Shown here: positions 1-7,899 of the stretch, one piece after another
Layout of the letters: every line of letters starts with the position of its first letter
How positions within the stretch are numbered: position 1 is the first letter of the stretch
Origin: Gordonia sp. PDNC005
GTDB taxonomy: Bacteria; Actinomycetota; Actinomycetes; Mycobacteriales; Mycobacteriaceae
Length of the DNA stretch: 64,000 nucleotides
NCBI RefSeq assembly: GCF_016919385.1
Contig: NZ_CP070351.1
Coordinates: 4,030,001 to 4,094,000 of the forward strand
Reading direction: 5' to 3'
Made by a program: the position numbers and the translations under genes
The notes under the pieces: model-generated
What the model was told of the DNA's origin: nothing
What the model saw: only the letters and a program-made list of their open reading frames with translations
Databases searched by the model: none

Positions 1-387
1 CGTCACCTGGCGAGTGCCGGGCAGAACGGGAACCCACAGGCCGTGAGGCAGAGCGACGCGCATCAGAGTGTCGAGGTCGACGCCGGCGTCGAGATCAACG
101 ATGGCGGTCTCGTCGTCGATGCTGTAGATCCGCGTCAGCTGGGTCATGTCGATGGTGAGCCCGCCCGAGTTCTGAGCGTTCTCGCCGTACGAGCGGCCGA
201 GACCACGCGCGATGACACCGCGCTTGAGGTACGACGGCTTGTCGGCGTTGTGGTCGGCGACGCGTGCGACGGCGTCGGCGATGACCTCGGGGTACGGCGT
301 CGACAGCACGTGCGCCTGCGTCGGCATGGTCCGCCCCCAGCCCATCAGCGTGCGGGTCTGGATCGGGAGAAGGTCTGTGTTCGTCAT
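1..387 (-). CDS. dprE1: Decaprenylphosphoryl-beta-D-ribose oxidase, N-terminal part (runs off left edge)
   Basis: FAD enzyme that, with DprE2, converts decaprenylphosphoryl ribose to the arabinose donor used for cell-wall arabinan. Only the first 129 residues are present; the gene continues beyond base 1. Reading the minus strand from ATG 387 gives a conserved WGRT segment near residue 17, the FAD-binding [13 protein letters not shown] motif (residues 62-74), and a stretch ending LPGTRQVT, all typical of DprE1. The covalent-inhibitor cysteine and the substrate pocket lie outside the window. The family is recognised from these motifs; identity is near certain. Confidence 0.93.
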   Translation of the reverse strand, partial: MTNTDLLPIQTRTLMGWGRTMPTQAHVLSTPYPEVIADAVARVADHNADKPSYLKRGVIARGLGRSYGENAQNSGGLTIDMTQLTRIYSIDDETAIVDLDAGVDLDTLMRVALPHGLWVPVLPGTRQVT

Positions 388-478
388 CGAAGTAGAGGTT
401 ACCCGCCCGTCACGTCAGAAGGTCCCTGTCGTGACGGTCGTCTACATTCTTTGAGCAGAGGGGTTCGAAAGGAAACGC

Positions 479-910
479 ATGATCGTCGTCGGATATGCAG
501 GCGGTTCAGCGGGCCGAGCCTGCCTGGAACAGGGCATTGTCGAAGCGACCGTCCGAGACACCTCGATGCTGCTGATCAGCGCGGTGTCGACTGGACGTGG
601 GCAGCGGATGGTGGATGCCGACGAGATCGCCGAGGTACAGGCGCGCCTGAGCCGCTCAGGGATCAAATTCGAGATCAGGCAGCCGATCGGAGCCGATCCG
701 TCGGAGGAACTGCTGCGTGCGATGGACGCCGACGACGCCGACGTCCTGGTGATCGGGATGCGCCGACGCACCCAGGTCGGGAAGCTCTTCATGGGCTCGA
801 CATCGCAGTATCTGCTCATCGAGTGCAGCAAGCCGATCCTGGTGGTGAAGCCGAACAGAACGGCCGCGACGCCCGTCGACCCCGCCCCCGGGGGCCCCAC
901 TGCTCCTTGA
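479..910 (+). CDS. Universal stress protein, UspA family
   Basis: Single-domain Usp of 143 residues. The N-terminal strand MIVVGYAGG and the C-terminal nucleotide motif around residues 98-117 (GMRRRTQVGKLFMGSTSQ, the G-2x-G-9x-G-S/T pattern) point to an ATP-binding UspA-like protein, usually a cytoplasmic stress or dormancy factor. A purine-rich stretch (gaaagg) precedes ATG 479. It diverges from dprE1 with 91 bp between starts. The tail is Pro/Ala-rich and runs straight into a repeat-filled spacer. Its exact role cannot be read from sequence. Confidence 0.85.
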   Translation: MIVVGYAGGSAGRACLEQGIVEATVRDTSMLLISAVSTGRGQRMVDADEIAEVQARLSRSGIKFEIRQPIGADPSEELLRAMDADDADVLVIGMRRRTQVGKLFMGSTSQYLLIECSKPILVVKPNRTAATPVDPAPGGPTAP

Positions 911-921
911 GCCAGGCCCCT

Positions 922-979
922 CTCCGTGAGCGCAGACCCCCTCTCCGTGAGCGCAGACTCCCTGTCTCCGTGAGCGCAG
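922..979. repeat. Three direct copies of a 14-mer
   Basis: CTCCGTGAGCGCAG occurs at 922-935, 943-956 and 966-979, so the period is 21 then 23 bases. The copies lie between the usp stop and the large inverted repeat. They share the core TGAGCG with the CTCCTTGAGCG elements at 991 and 31.3 kb. No coding sense is evident. Confidence 0.8.
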
Positions 980-987
980 GTGCCCCT

Positions 988-1065
988 CTGCTCCTTGAGC
1001 GAGCTTGCGAGTCGAAAGGTCGTAACGACGGACCTTTCGACTCACTTCGTTCACTCAAGGAGCAG
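988..1065. repeat. Long inverted repeat with CTCCTTGAG...GTCGAAAGGTC arms
   Basis: Left arm 988-1021 and right arm 1031-1065 are inverted copies that differ only in their central few bases; the nine-base spacer is gtaacgacg. It lies between the convergent usp and lipase genes, so it could act as a bidirectional terminator. The same arm sequence recurs at 31370-31399, which argues for a dispersed palindromic element. Confidence 0.8.
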
Positions 1066-1074
1066 ACAGCAGGC

Positions 1075-2307
1075 TCAGCGCATGATGCGCGCGAGGAACG
1101 GTGTGGAGTCCTTCATGGACGCGAGGACCGTTCCGGAGTGATCCTGCGTCGGGTAGATGTGCAGGTCGACGGGCTGTCCGGCGGCACGCATCTGTGCGTA
1201 CAGCGACAGTGCCGATGGTGCGGGGACGTCCATGTCCTTGAGCCCCTGACCGAGGAAGATCGGGCGGTCGTATCCCGAGTACGGCGTGCTCATGTACTTG
1301 ACGAGAGCCGCCTGGACGCCCGGAATCGACGAGATCGGGCGGGTGAACCAGGAGTTGACCTTCGCACCGGTCATCTTGGCGTGCAGCTCCGGGTAGCAGA
1401 GGGTCTTCGCCTCGGCGACCACGCTGCGTCCCTTGGCGCTCAGGATGCGGTCGAGGTGAAGGTCGGGACGTGCGTCGCCGAAGCCGGCGAGGATGTACGC
1501 CGAGTACGTCGACAGTCCGGCAGGCATGCCGATCGGCGGGAACGACGGACCGGCCTGCCACACGATGTGCTCGATGTTGGCGGGGGTGCCGGTCGCGACC
1601 ACGCCGCGGTAGTCCAGGCCGGAGCCTCGGGAGATCGACGTCGCGCGTCGAGCTGCGTTGAGGGCGGCGCTTGCGCCCTGCGACTGTCCGACGATGGCCC
1701 AGGTCCGGCTCAGCGGCAGACCCGCCTTCTGCGCGGCGATCACCGAGTCGACAGTCGACGACGCCTGCACTGCGCCGCTCAAGTAGCTCATCAGGCCGGG
1801 GGTGCCGAGGCCGACGTAGTCGGTGGCGACGACGGCGTATCCCTGATTCAGCCAGTGACCGAGGTACGCCACGTCGCGTTCACTGCGGGGCTGCGCCGAC
1901 GGAGCGCAGTTGTCCCCGAGTCCAACGGTGCCGTGTGCCCAGGCGACGACTTTGTAGCCGCCCTTCGGAGCGGGACGCTTCGGCAGGAAGATCGCGCCGG
2001 TGCTCACTGCGGGCTTTCCGTGTACGTCGGTCGACGCGTACAGGACTCGGTAGGCCTGGCCCGCGGCGGGCAGCGTGACCGACTGGTCGAGCGGAGTCTT
2101 CGAGATCAGGGTGCCGTGCGCGCCGATCGGGCCGTTGTAGGCCCTTGCATCCAGGCCGGACCATACCGGTGCGCCGGTGGCGGCGTCGTCGGCGTGCGCC
2201 TGCGGAGCGATGAGAGCCGTGCCTGCCGTCGCGACCACGGCGAGTGCAGCGGCGACAAGTGCGCGCGAGAACCGAGAACGAATGGAGAAGCTCATAGGGG
2301 ATGACAT
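1075..2307 (-). CDS. Secreted lipase (secretory LIP family, alpha/beta hydrolase)
   Basis: About 410 residues. The N-terminus is a Sec-type signal peptide: basic SIRSRFSR, a hydrophobic Ala/Val core, then a cleavage site after APQAHA. The nucleophile elbow GQSQGAS gives the catalytic serine; an Asp in LKDMDVP and a His in TQDHSG near the C-terminus complete a plausible triad. The layout matches the actinobacterial secretory lipase family, which hydrolyses triacylglycerols or related esters outside the cell. Start chosen at ATG 2307; ATG 2295 is equally possible. Longer starts run into the divergent gtrA region. Confidence 0.85.
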   Translation of the reverse strand: MSSPMSFSIRSRFSRALVAAALAVVATAGTALIAPQAHADDAATGAPVWSGLDARAYNGPIGAHGTLISKTPLDQSVTLPAAGQAYRVLYASTDVHGKPAVSTGAIFLPKRPAPKGGYKVVAWAHGTVGLGDNCAPSAQPRSERDVAYLGHWLNQGYAVVATDYVGLGTPGLMSYLSGAVQASSTVDSVIAAQKAGLPLSRTWAIVGQSQGASAALNAARRATSISRGSGLDYRGVVATGTPANIEHIVWQAGPSFPPIGMPAGLSTYSAYILAGFGDARPDLHLDRILSAKGRSVVAEAKTLCYPELHAKMTGAKVNSWFTRPISSIPGVQAALVKYMSTPYSGYDRPIFLGQGLKDMDVPAPSALSLYAQMRAAGQPVDLHIYPTQDHSGTVLASMKDSTPFLARIMR

Positions 2308-2369
2308 TAGACCTGCGTCACAACGCATTCATAACGGATCTGCTCAGTTTCGGCGGCTACCCTGAATCG

Positions 2370-2864
2370 GTGCCCGAACCAACACCTGGTGAACATCCGT
2401 CGCATGACGACTTCGCGACTCGCCATGCCCCGATGCCGATCGAGCTGCCGTTCGACGACGAGGAGGCGTCGACAAGTGTCGACCTGAAGACCCAGTTGAT
2501 TCGCTTCGTCGCGACCGGCGCCCTGTCCGCAGTGTTCGACTTCGGTCTCACCCTGCTGCTCCAGGAGGCCTTCGGCGCCCCGTTCTGGCTGGCTAAAGCC
2601 GCAGGCTTCATCCTCGGGACGACGATCGCCTACCTCATCAACCGTCGGTGGACGTTCCGTGCGGAACCGAGCAGGGCCCGGTTCGTCGCCGTCGTCCTGC
2701 TGTACGCCGTGACGTTCTTCGTCAATGTCGGTCTCTACAACTGGCTGATGCACGAGTGGGGAACCGCGTTCCTGATGGTCGCGCTGGCGTTCTGCATCGC
2801 CCAGGGCGTCGCGACGGCCATCAACTTCGTCGTCCAGCGGGCAGTGATCTTCAGAATCAAGTGA
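2370..2864 (+). CDS. GtrA-family membrane protein (Rv3789-like)
   Basis: Four hydrophobic segments follow a soluble N-terminal extension of about 40 residues (Pro/Glu/Asp-rich). The GtrA core carries YLINRRWTF and ends INFVVQRAVIFRIK, very close to mycobacterial Rv3789. That protein neighbours dprE1 and has been linked to arabinogalactan assembly, as a decaprenyl-phosphoarabinose flippase or a scaffold for the first arabinosyltransferase. GTG 2370 is preferred because ATG 2301 would overlap the start of the divergent lipase. Unlike in mycobacteria, gtrA and dprE1 are on opposite strands here, separated by the usp and lipase genes. Confidence 0.85.
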   Translation: MPEPTPGEHPSHDDFATRHAPMPIELPFDDEEASTSVDLKTQLIRFVATGALSAVFDFGLTLLLQEAFGAPFWLAKAAGFILGTTIAYLINRRWTFRAEPSRARFVAVVLLYAVTFFVNVGLYNWLMHEWGTAFLMVALAFCIAQGVATAINFVVQRAVIFRIK

Positions 2865-2878
2865 TCTGACCCGTTCAG

Positions 2879-3994
2879 TCAGCTGCAGTCGCAACAATCG
2901 CAGCAGTCGCAGTCGCAGTCGTCGCACGACGGGTCGACCCACTTGTCGCTGCAGTGGTTCCAGTGGTCGCGGAACCAGCCCGCCCCGCAGAATGAGTTCC
3001 CGACGAAGGGCAGGATCCGCTGGTGGAACCTCCGATTCGGCGGAAAGGGCGGCGGGTACGGCCAGCCTTCCGGCCATGTCGGAGGCCGGAGCGGCGGCCA
3101 CGTCGTTTGACCGGCGCCCAGGATGTCGATGTGACGATGAGCCCGGAGGTGATGCCGTCTCCGCACTGCCTGAGCGACGCCCTTCACAAGAAGAACGCGG
3201 AGCAGACGGTCGTCGTGCAGCGTGAGCTGCTCGTAGCGCTCGGCGATCCGATCCGCGAGCATCCCGGCGTGGTCAAGGGCCTGCTGGTCGGACGTCCCGG
3301 TTGAGATCAGCGGGTTGAACGCTCCGCCCTGAGCGTCGGCGTCGCGGTCCTCGACCGCGTCCAGCAGATGTGCGAGTCGGCCGTAGTCGGCGCCGATCGC
3401 TGCCAACACGTCCCGATTCTCGGGAGCTCCGGCCTGGTCTGCACTCGCCGCGAAGACCTCGGCGCACGCGGTCGCGGTCGGTTCGGTGAGAGCGGTGAGG
3501 TCGGCATGCCCGGCTTCGAGGCCGGCTTGCCGGTCCAGGGCAGTCAACACGGAATCGACGTCGAGAGTCGTGGTCGTCGTGCGATCGGCTCGGGTCCGGA
3601 GTGCATTCGCCGCCACGCGCGCGGCCTGCGACCTGATCGGTGACCGAGTTGCCAGACCCAACCGCTGTTCGGCGACCACATCGCGGGCCTTCGCCGTCGC
3701 CAACGTCAACGACGCGGTGGTCGCCAAGCTGACGCCTGGGTCGCCGGCCACCACTACATCGGCGCTCCGCATCCCGCGCAGCGCACAGGGCCCCGCCGTC
3801 CGGGTGTGCGCGGCAGGGACCCGCTGCGCGGCGGTGAGCACCGAGACCATGACTGTGTCGGTGTTGGTGGCCAGCCTCGCCCCCTGCCCGTGCCCGTCAC
3901 GCAGTGACAGACACAACCCGCATAGATGGGCGCGCCATTCTCCACGTAACTCGTCGTCCAGAAGATGCCCGCAGGGCGCAAGGAGACCGAACAT
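2879..3994 (-). CDS. DUF5685 family protein with a cysteine-packed C-terminal tail
   Basis: This 371-residue protein has no assigned biochemical function. The N-terminus (MFGLLAPCGH, then HLCGLCLSLRDG) has three cysteines and two histidines in the first 30 residues, a pattern that could bind a metal. The middle is Ala-rich and helical. The last 50 residues turn Trp/Pro-rich, then cysteine-rich: eight Cys lie in the final 15 residues as CDDC, CDC, CC and CDC groups, with two more just before. No signal peptide is visible. It is convergent with gtrA (14 bp apart). Family assignment rests on the N-terminal signature; metal binding is inference. Confidence 0.75.
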   Translation of the reverse strand: MFGLLAPCGHLLDDELRGEWRAHLCGLCLSLRDGHGQGARLATNTDTVMVSVLTAAQRVPAAHTRTAGPCALRGMRSADVVVAGDPGVSLATTASLTLATAKARDVVAEQRLGLATRSPIRSQAARVAANALRTRADRTTTTTLDVDSVLTALDRQAGLEAGHADLTALTEPTATACAEVFAASADQAGAPENRDVLAAIGADYGRLAHLLDAVEDRDADAQGGAFNPLISTGTSDQQALDHAGMLADRIAERYEQLTLHDDRLLRVLLVKGVAQAVRRRHHLRAHRHIDILGAGQTTWPPLRPPTWPEGWPYPPPFPPNRRFHQRILPFVGNSFCGAGWFRDHWNHCSDKWVDPSCDDCDCDCCDCCDCS

Positions 3995-4249
3995 GCAATG
4001 ACTCTAGGGGAGGCGAGTGGCGGCAGCTCGCATTTCCGCTGCTGCGATTGTGCTTGCCGAAAATGTGCCCGGTGTCGTCCGAACGTATGAAATACACAAC
4101 GAGTTGTGCAATAACGTACCGAATTGACCGAGTTTGTGGTGACTTTTACCTAGCGAGTTGTCTAACGTGCTGTCGAGGATGAAATTCGCTACTGATTAGC
4201 TCGATTGAATGGGCTGATCGCTGAGAGCGCTAGAGAACAGGGAGTCGAG

Positions 4250-5161
4250 ATGATTCACAACACCGAGCTCGGGACACGGACTCGCCGTGTGAAGTGGCAG
4301 AGGGGCGCAGCAATCGCTGCGGGCAGCGTACTGGCCGCGGGGGCGTCCCTGCTGCTGTTCGAGGGGCCACCGGCCCACGCCGACATGATTCCCCAGGGGC
4401 CGAACACGATCACGACCTGCTCGGGTCCCGGCCTGCAGATCAGCAACGACGTCGGGCAGGGCGGAGTCGGGGTGGGGCCGTACGAGAACGACACGCACCA
4501 ATTGACGTATCTGGACTGCGGCGTCGAGGGCTCGACGACTCGTATCGTGCGGATGCCTGTCTACTTGACGACACCAGACGACGGCACCTCGATCACGACT
4601 GAGATCTGCCCGGGTTCGCCAGGAACCCTCACTCCGGTTGGGGGACCGGACCTGAACGGTGTTCAGGACTACGCCCTCACGGGTGTTCCGCTCGGGACTG
4701 TCGACAACCCCACCATCGTGAATGTGTGCACCACTGCCAGCTTCGACGATGCCCTCGTCGACGGCGAACCGTTTCTGAAGGGAGGCTGCGGCTACCCGGA
4801 GTTCGTTGCAAAGAAGGGAACCGCGATCCTTGAGCGATCCGTGATGTTCTCGAACACCGGGGGCAATATGTGCTGGTGGGTTCGAGACTCGACGACAACC
4901 GAGCCGTCGACCACGGAGCCGTCTTCCTCGACGACCGAGCCGTCGACGTCGACCACGGAGCCGTCCACGTCAGAACCGTCGAGTTCTACGAGCGCGCCGT
5001 CCTCGTCAACAACGCCGAGTGGGACGACCACTCCGAGTGGCACGAGTGCCCCGACGACGACCCCGAAGAACCCGACGCAGCCTACGTATCCGAAGGGTAC
5101 GTACCCGCGTGGAACCATCACGTATCCGATTCAGGCGGCGACCGGTGGAACCGGAGCATAG
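4250..5161 (+). CDS. Secreted protein with a Thr/Ser/Pro-rich C-terminal stalk
   Basis: 303 residues. A membrane-spanning signal (AAIAAGSVLAAGASLLLF) is followed by PAHA, a likely cleavage site. The folded part (residues about 35-215) contains several cysteines that could form disulfides and matches no family I recognise. It is followed by a low-complexity stalk of TTEPS/SSTTEPS repeats and a Tyr/Pro/Gly tail. There is no LPXTG-type signal and no C-terminal hydrophobic anchor. ATG 4250 is preferred over upstream TTG 4205 because of a GGAG eight bases before it. The next gene, a sortase, begins within or just after its 3' end. Confidence 0.75.
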   Translation: MIHNTELGTRTRRVKWQRGAAIAAGSVLAAGASLLLFEGPPAHADMIPQGPNTITTCSGPGLQISNDVGQGGVGVGPYENDTHQLTYLDCGVEGSTTRIVRMPVYLTTPDDGTSITTEICPGSPGTLTPVGGPDLNGVQDYALTGVPLGTVDNPTIVNVCTTASFDDALVDGEPFLKGGCGYPEFVAKKGTAILERSVMFSNTGGNMCWWVRDSTTTEPSTTEPSSSTTEPSTSTTEPSTSEPSSSTSAPSSSTTPSGTTTPSGTSAPTTTPKNPTQPTYPKGTYPRGTITYPIQAATGGTGA

Positions 5162-5888
5162 TCGGGGCGGTCGTCACCGGCCCGAGGATCAGCCGCTTGA
5201 TCTCGTGGAACGGGACGACTCTGCAGACAGGCCGGGTGCCGGCCGGGGTTGGAAGATCGCGATCGGCGCAGTCATTGCAGCGATTGTTCTGGCTGTCGGC
5301 GCGCTCGCGCTCGGGGGTGTCTTCGGGGGTGGCGCCGAGCAGAACGCTTCGGTGCCGACGACCCCTGTCATCGAACAGCCGACTGTGGTTCCGCCGAAGG
5401 CCAGTGGCGGAATCGTCCCGGCGAGACTCACAATCCCGTCGCTGAAGATGAATGCGGTCGTCGAGCCTAAGGGCACCGTCATGGAGTACGCGAAGTTCCT
5501 CGGTCACGAGGTGCCGAGCTTCGGGATTCCAGAAGGAATGAAGACGACGACCTGGTGGTCCGACGGTCCGAAACCGGGATCTGACGGGATGGCGGTAGTG
5601 CTGGGCCATACCCAGGTCGGAGGTGGTTACGGCGTGTTCAACGACATCGGGAAACTGCGACCAGGTAAGTCGATCGTTGTCGCGTCGAAGAAGGGCACCA
5701 AGATTCGGTTTCTTGTGACCAAGGTGGTGTCCGGAGTCAGCAAGTCCGATCCGGCGGCCCTGAACAAGGTGTTGTCCCGCGCTCCGAAGGGCTCCGGTAT
5801 CGCGCTGGTGACGTGCGGCGGCCAGTTCGACTCTGCGCAGGGGGCGAGCGAGGACAACATCATTGTCTTCGGCGAGCTCGCCGGCTAG
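5145..5888 (+). CDS. Class E/F-type sortase
   Basis: A cytoplasmic Arg/Asp-rich head, one membrane segment (IAIGAVIAAIVLAVGALALGG) and a sortase beta-barrel follow in order. The catalytic His lies in VLGHTQVGGGYGVF and the Cys in ALVTCGGQFD, matching the LVTCGG signature of actinobacterial class F enzymes. In that class an Arg normally lies some 12-13 residues after the Cys (YRDN-like); here the segment reads ASEDNII, so the Arg may be missing or displaced. GTG 5145 would overlap the upstream gene by 17 bp; GTG 5205 is the alternative. Its substrate is unknown: the neighbouring secreted protein lacks a sorting motif. Confidence 0.8.
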   Translation: MEPEHSRGGRHRPEDQPLDLVERDDSADRPGAGRGWKIAIGAVIAAIVLAVGALALGGVFGGGAEQNASVPTTPVIEQPTVVPPKASGGIVPARLTIPSLKMNAVVEPKGTVMEYAKFLGHEVPSFGIPEGMKTTTWWSDGPKPGSDGMAVVLGHTQVGGGYGVFNDIGKLRPGKSIVVASKKGTKIRFLVTKVVSGVSKSDPAALNKVLSRAPKGSGIALVTCGGQFDSAQGASEDNIIVFGELAG

Positions 5889-5894
5889 CCGAGA

Positions 5895-5937
5895 CGCCCA
5901 CAGTCCGTCTCTCGTGGGGTGAGACGGACTGTGGGCG
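5895..5937 (+). terminator. Rho-independent-type hairpin after the sortase gene
   Basis: A 17-base-pair perfect stem (arms 5895-5911 and 5921-5937, core GCCCACAGTCCGTCTC) with a nine-base loop lies seven bases after the sortase stop and is followed by a T-containing stretch. It probably ends the transcript of the secreted-protein/sortase pair and insulates the cutinase-like gene. Confidence 0.8.
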
Positions 5938-6027
5938 CATCCTTTCAATTTCGATGCCTGAGAAGCGCTGACGTGTCCCCAACCATGAAACCGGTCAGTG
6001 AGTTCAGCCAGTTAGGTGAGAGTTCCA

Positions 6028-7869
6028 ATGCTTTGGGGGGAACGACGACTCGCGATAGTGAGTCGAGGAATAGCAGTCAGTACTGCGATTGCAGTCGCGT
6101 GGACGGTCGCTGTCCCGCCGCATTCACAGGCTGACACGGGGTGCGCGCCGCTAATGGCCTACCTTGTGCCAGGTACGTGGGAGACCTCGGTGTCGGCGAA
6201 TCCGCAGGCCCCCCGAGGCCTGCTGGCTGCAGTCGGGAAGCGATTGGCTGCTGAGTTCGGCAGTGACCTGGAGATTGTCTACCCTGCGTACGAGGCGAGC
6301 GCGTTCGACAACGGAAAGACGTACGCCGAGTCGGAGGTCGACGGCGTTGCGAAGGTGTCGGCCCTGTTGGAACGGTGCCCTGACTCGCGGACCGTACTGG
6401 CGGGGTATTCGCAAGGTGCCGATGTCGCAGGCGATGTCGCGTGGCGGATCGGGCACGGACAAGGTCCGATACCGGAGCGATCTCTGATCTCGGTCGGGCT
6501 GCTCGCTGATCCGAAACGGGGCGATTCGCCAGTCATCGGTCCTGACGTCACCGGGCGCGGAATCGCCGGTGACCGCCCCGGCGGGTACGGCGCAACGTCT
6601 GACACGATCTTCTGGCTTTGCAGCAGGACGGACCTGTACTGCAACGTGACGAACCGAAACCCCATCCTCGCGAAACTCGGGCGACTTCTCGGGTCTCCTG
6701 TGAAAGGTGACCCCGCCGACTTGGCGTTCTTGGTGTCGGACGCGTCGAGCGTCGACCTCGCGAGAGCGCGGGCCTCGGTGCGCCGACTCGTCCGGATCCA
6801 ACATTCCGGAGAGTTCGACGCAGCGTCGGTGGCAGAGTTGTCACACCTGGCGCGGACAGTCGTCTCGACATTCCGACCGATTGTGGATTCAGACGGCTGG
6901 CTCGGTCACTCTGTGAACGAGTCGGCGGCGTTCGACTCTGGGCGAGGACCGGACGCGGCGGCGGTGCTGCGGGCGCTGTCGGGGATGGACACAACGGGGA
7001 TACTCGAGGCTGCGAGCACGACAGTGTCGTTGAGTGCTCAGCTCTCCAAGACCGGAGACACCCTGGTGGCTCGACGCGTGGCCGACGCCGTGGCGCGGCT
7101 CGCCGGGCTGATCGCGCCGTTGTCCGAGTACGACGAGCAGGCTCTGGTGGCCGCGTCGACCAGCATGGGCCCCCTGAAATCGAGTTACGCGGTATCGCAG
7201 GTTCTGACCGTGGTGCAGGCGTTGACCGCGACCGACTTCGCGAGAATCGGGCGTGATCTGCGCACGCTGTCGAATCAGCTCGGTCGGCACGACGTGCATG
7301 CGGCGCACGCGACCGCTCAGTCGCTGAACCGCCAGCTCGAACCGTGGGTGTCTATGGCGGCGAACCTCGACTACGAGACCGTGTCGCGCCTTCTCATGAT
7401 GATCCCCGACCCAACCGGCGAAATGCAGGCGCTTGCAGCACTTCTCAAGTTGATGGGGCGAATCGACATCGCAGGTGTCGCCAACCTCGCAGGCCGTCTC
7501 CAAGAGGTCGGCTGGCGTGCCGCATCCGGCGATGCTCGCGCCGCCGTCCAACTGCCGCCGATCGCACATGACTTCGCTGAGCTCATGAGCGCAGCGCTCG
7601 GCAGCAGGTGGCGCACCGACAGTGGTCAGCTCTATGAGGCCGTCGGCGGCCGACCGGCGTTCACTGTTGCGTCGGACCTGCGATCTTTCATCGATGTCGG
7701 TGACCTCGGGACGGTGGGAGCGTTCGCCAAAGACGGGTTTGATGCCGCGATCTTCCTGCGGTCGGGTGCACACACGTTGTCGTACTCTCGGCCTGTCTTC
7801 AACGGTCGGTCGGCCGTTGACGAGATCTACGAACGGTTCAGTTCGGCGTTGGCGGCTTCGCCAAGCTGA
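6028..7869 (+). CDS. Secreted cutinase-family protein with a long helical C-terminal extension
   Basis: 613 residues: signal peptide ending PPHSQA, then a cutinase-like hydrolase domain (about residues 30-250). It has the nucleophile motif AGYSQGAD and the Cys-flanked aspartate segment CSRTDLYC. A triad histidine is not obvious in its usual place; the nearest candidate is about 57 residues after the Asp. The remaining 350 residues are Ala/Leu-rich helices without a recognised family, making it about twice the length of a normal cutinase. ATG 6028 is chosen because AGGTGAG lies eight bases before it. Likely substrates are surface lipids or polyesters; this is inferred. Confidence 0.75.
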   Translation: MLWGERRLAIVSRGIAVSTAIAVAWTVAVPPHSQADTGCAPLMAYLVPGTWETSVSANPQAPRGLLAAVGKRLAAEFGSDLEIVYPAYEASAFDNGKTYAESEVDGVAKVSALLERCPDSRTVLAGYSQGADVAGDVAWRIGHGQGPIPERSLISVGLLADPKRGDSPVIGPDVTGRGIAGDRPGGYGATSDTIFWLCSRTDLYCNVTNRNPILAKLGRLLGSPVKGDPADLAFLVSDASSVDLARARASVRRLVRIQHSGEFDAASVAELSHLARTVVSTFRPIVDSDGWLGHSVNESAAFDSGRGPDAAAVLRALSGMDTTGILEAASTTVSLSAQLSKTGDTLVARRVADAVARLAGLIAPLSEYDEQALVAASTSMGPLKSSYAVSQVLTVVQALTATDFARIGRDLRTLSNQLGRHDVHAAHATAQSLNRQLEPWVSMAANLDYETVSRLLMMIPDPTGEMQALAALLKLMGRIDIAGVANLAGRLQEVGWRAASGDARAAVQLPPIAHDFAELMSAALGSRWRTDSGQLYEAVGGRPAFTVASDLRSFIDVGDLGTVGAFAKDGFDAAIFLRSGAHTLSYSRPVFNGRSAVDEIYERFSSALAASPS

Positions 7870-7899
7870 TGTGACGTCGCTGACTCGGCTGTCGTCGGG

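Noticed and set aside
43-2304. 753-residue plus-strand frame at the left edge
   Set aside because: It crosses dprE1, usp and the lipase antisense; each of those has clear family motifs and the long frame has none.
4880-5161. Thr/Ser/Pro repeats considered as a sortase signal or CRISPR-like repeat
   Set aside because: No LPXTG-type motif or hydrophobic anchor; the DNA repeats are short codon-level repetition within a coding frame.
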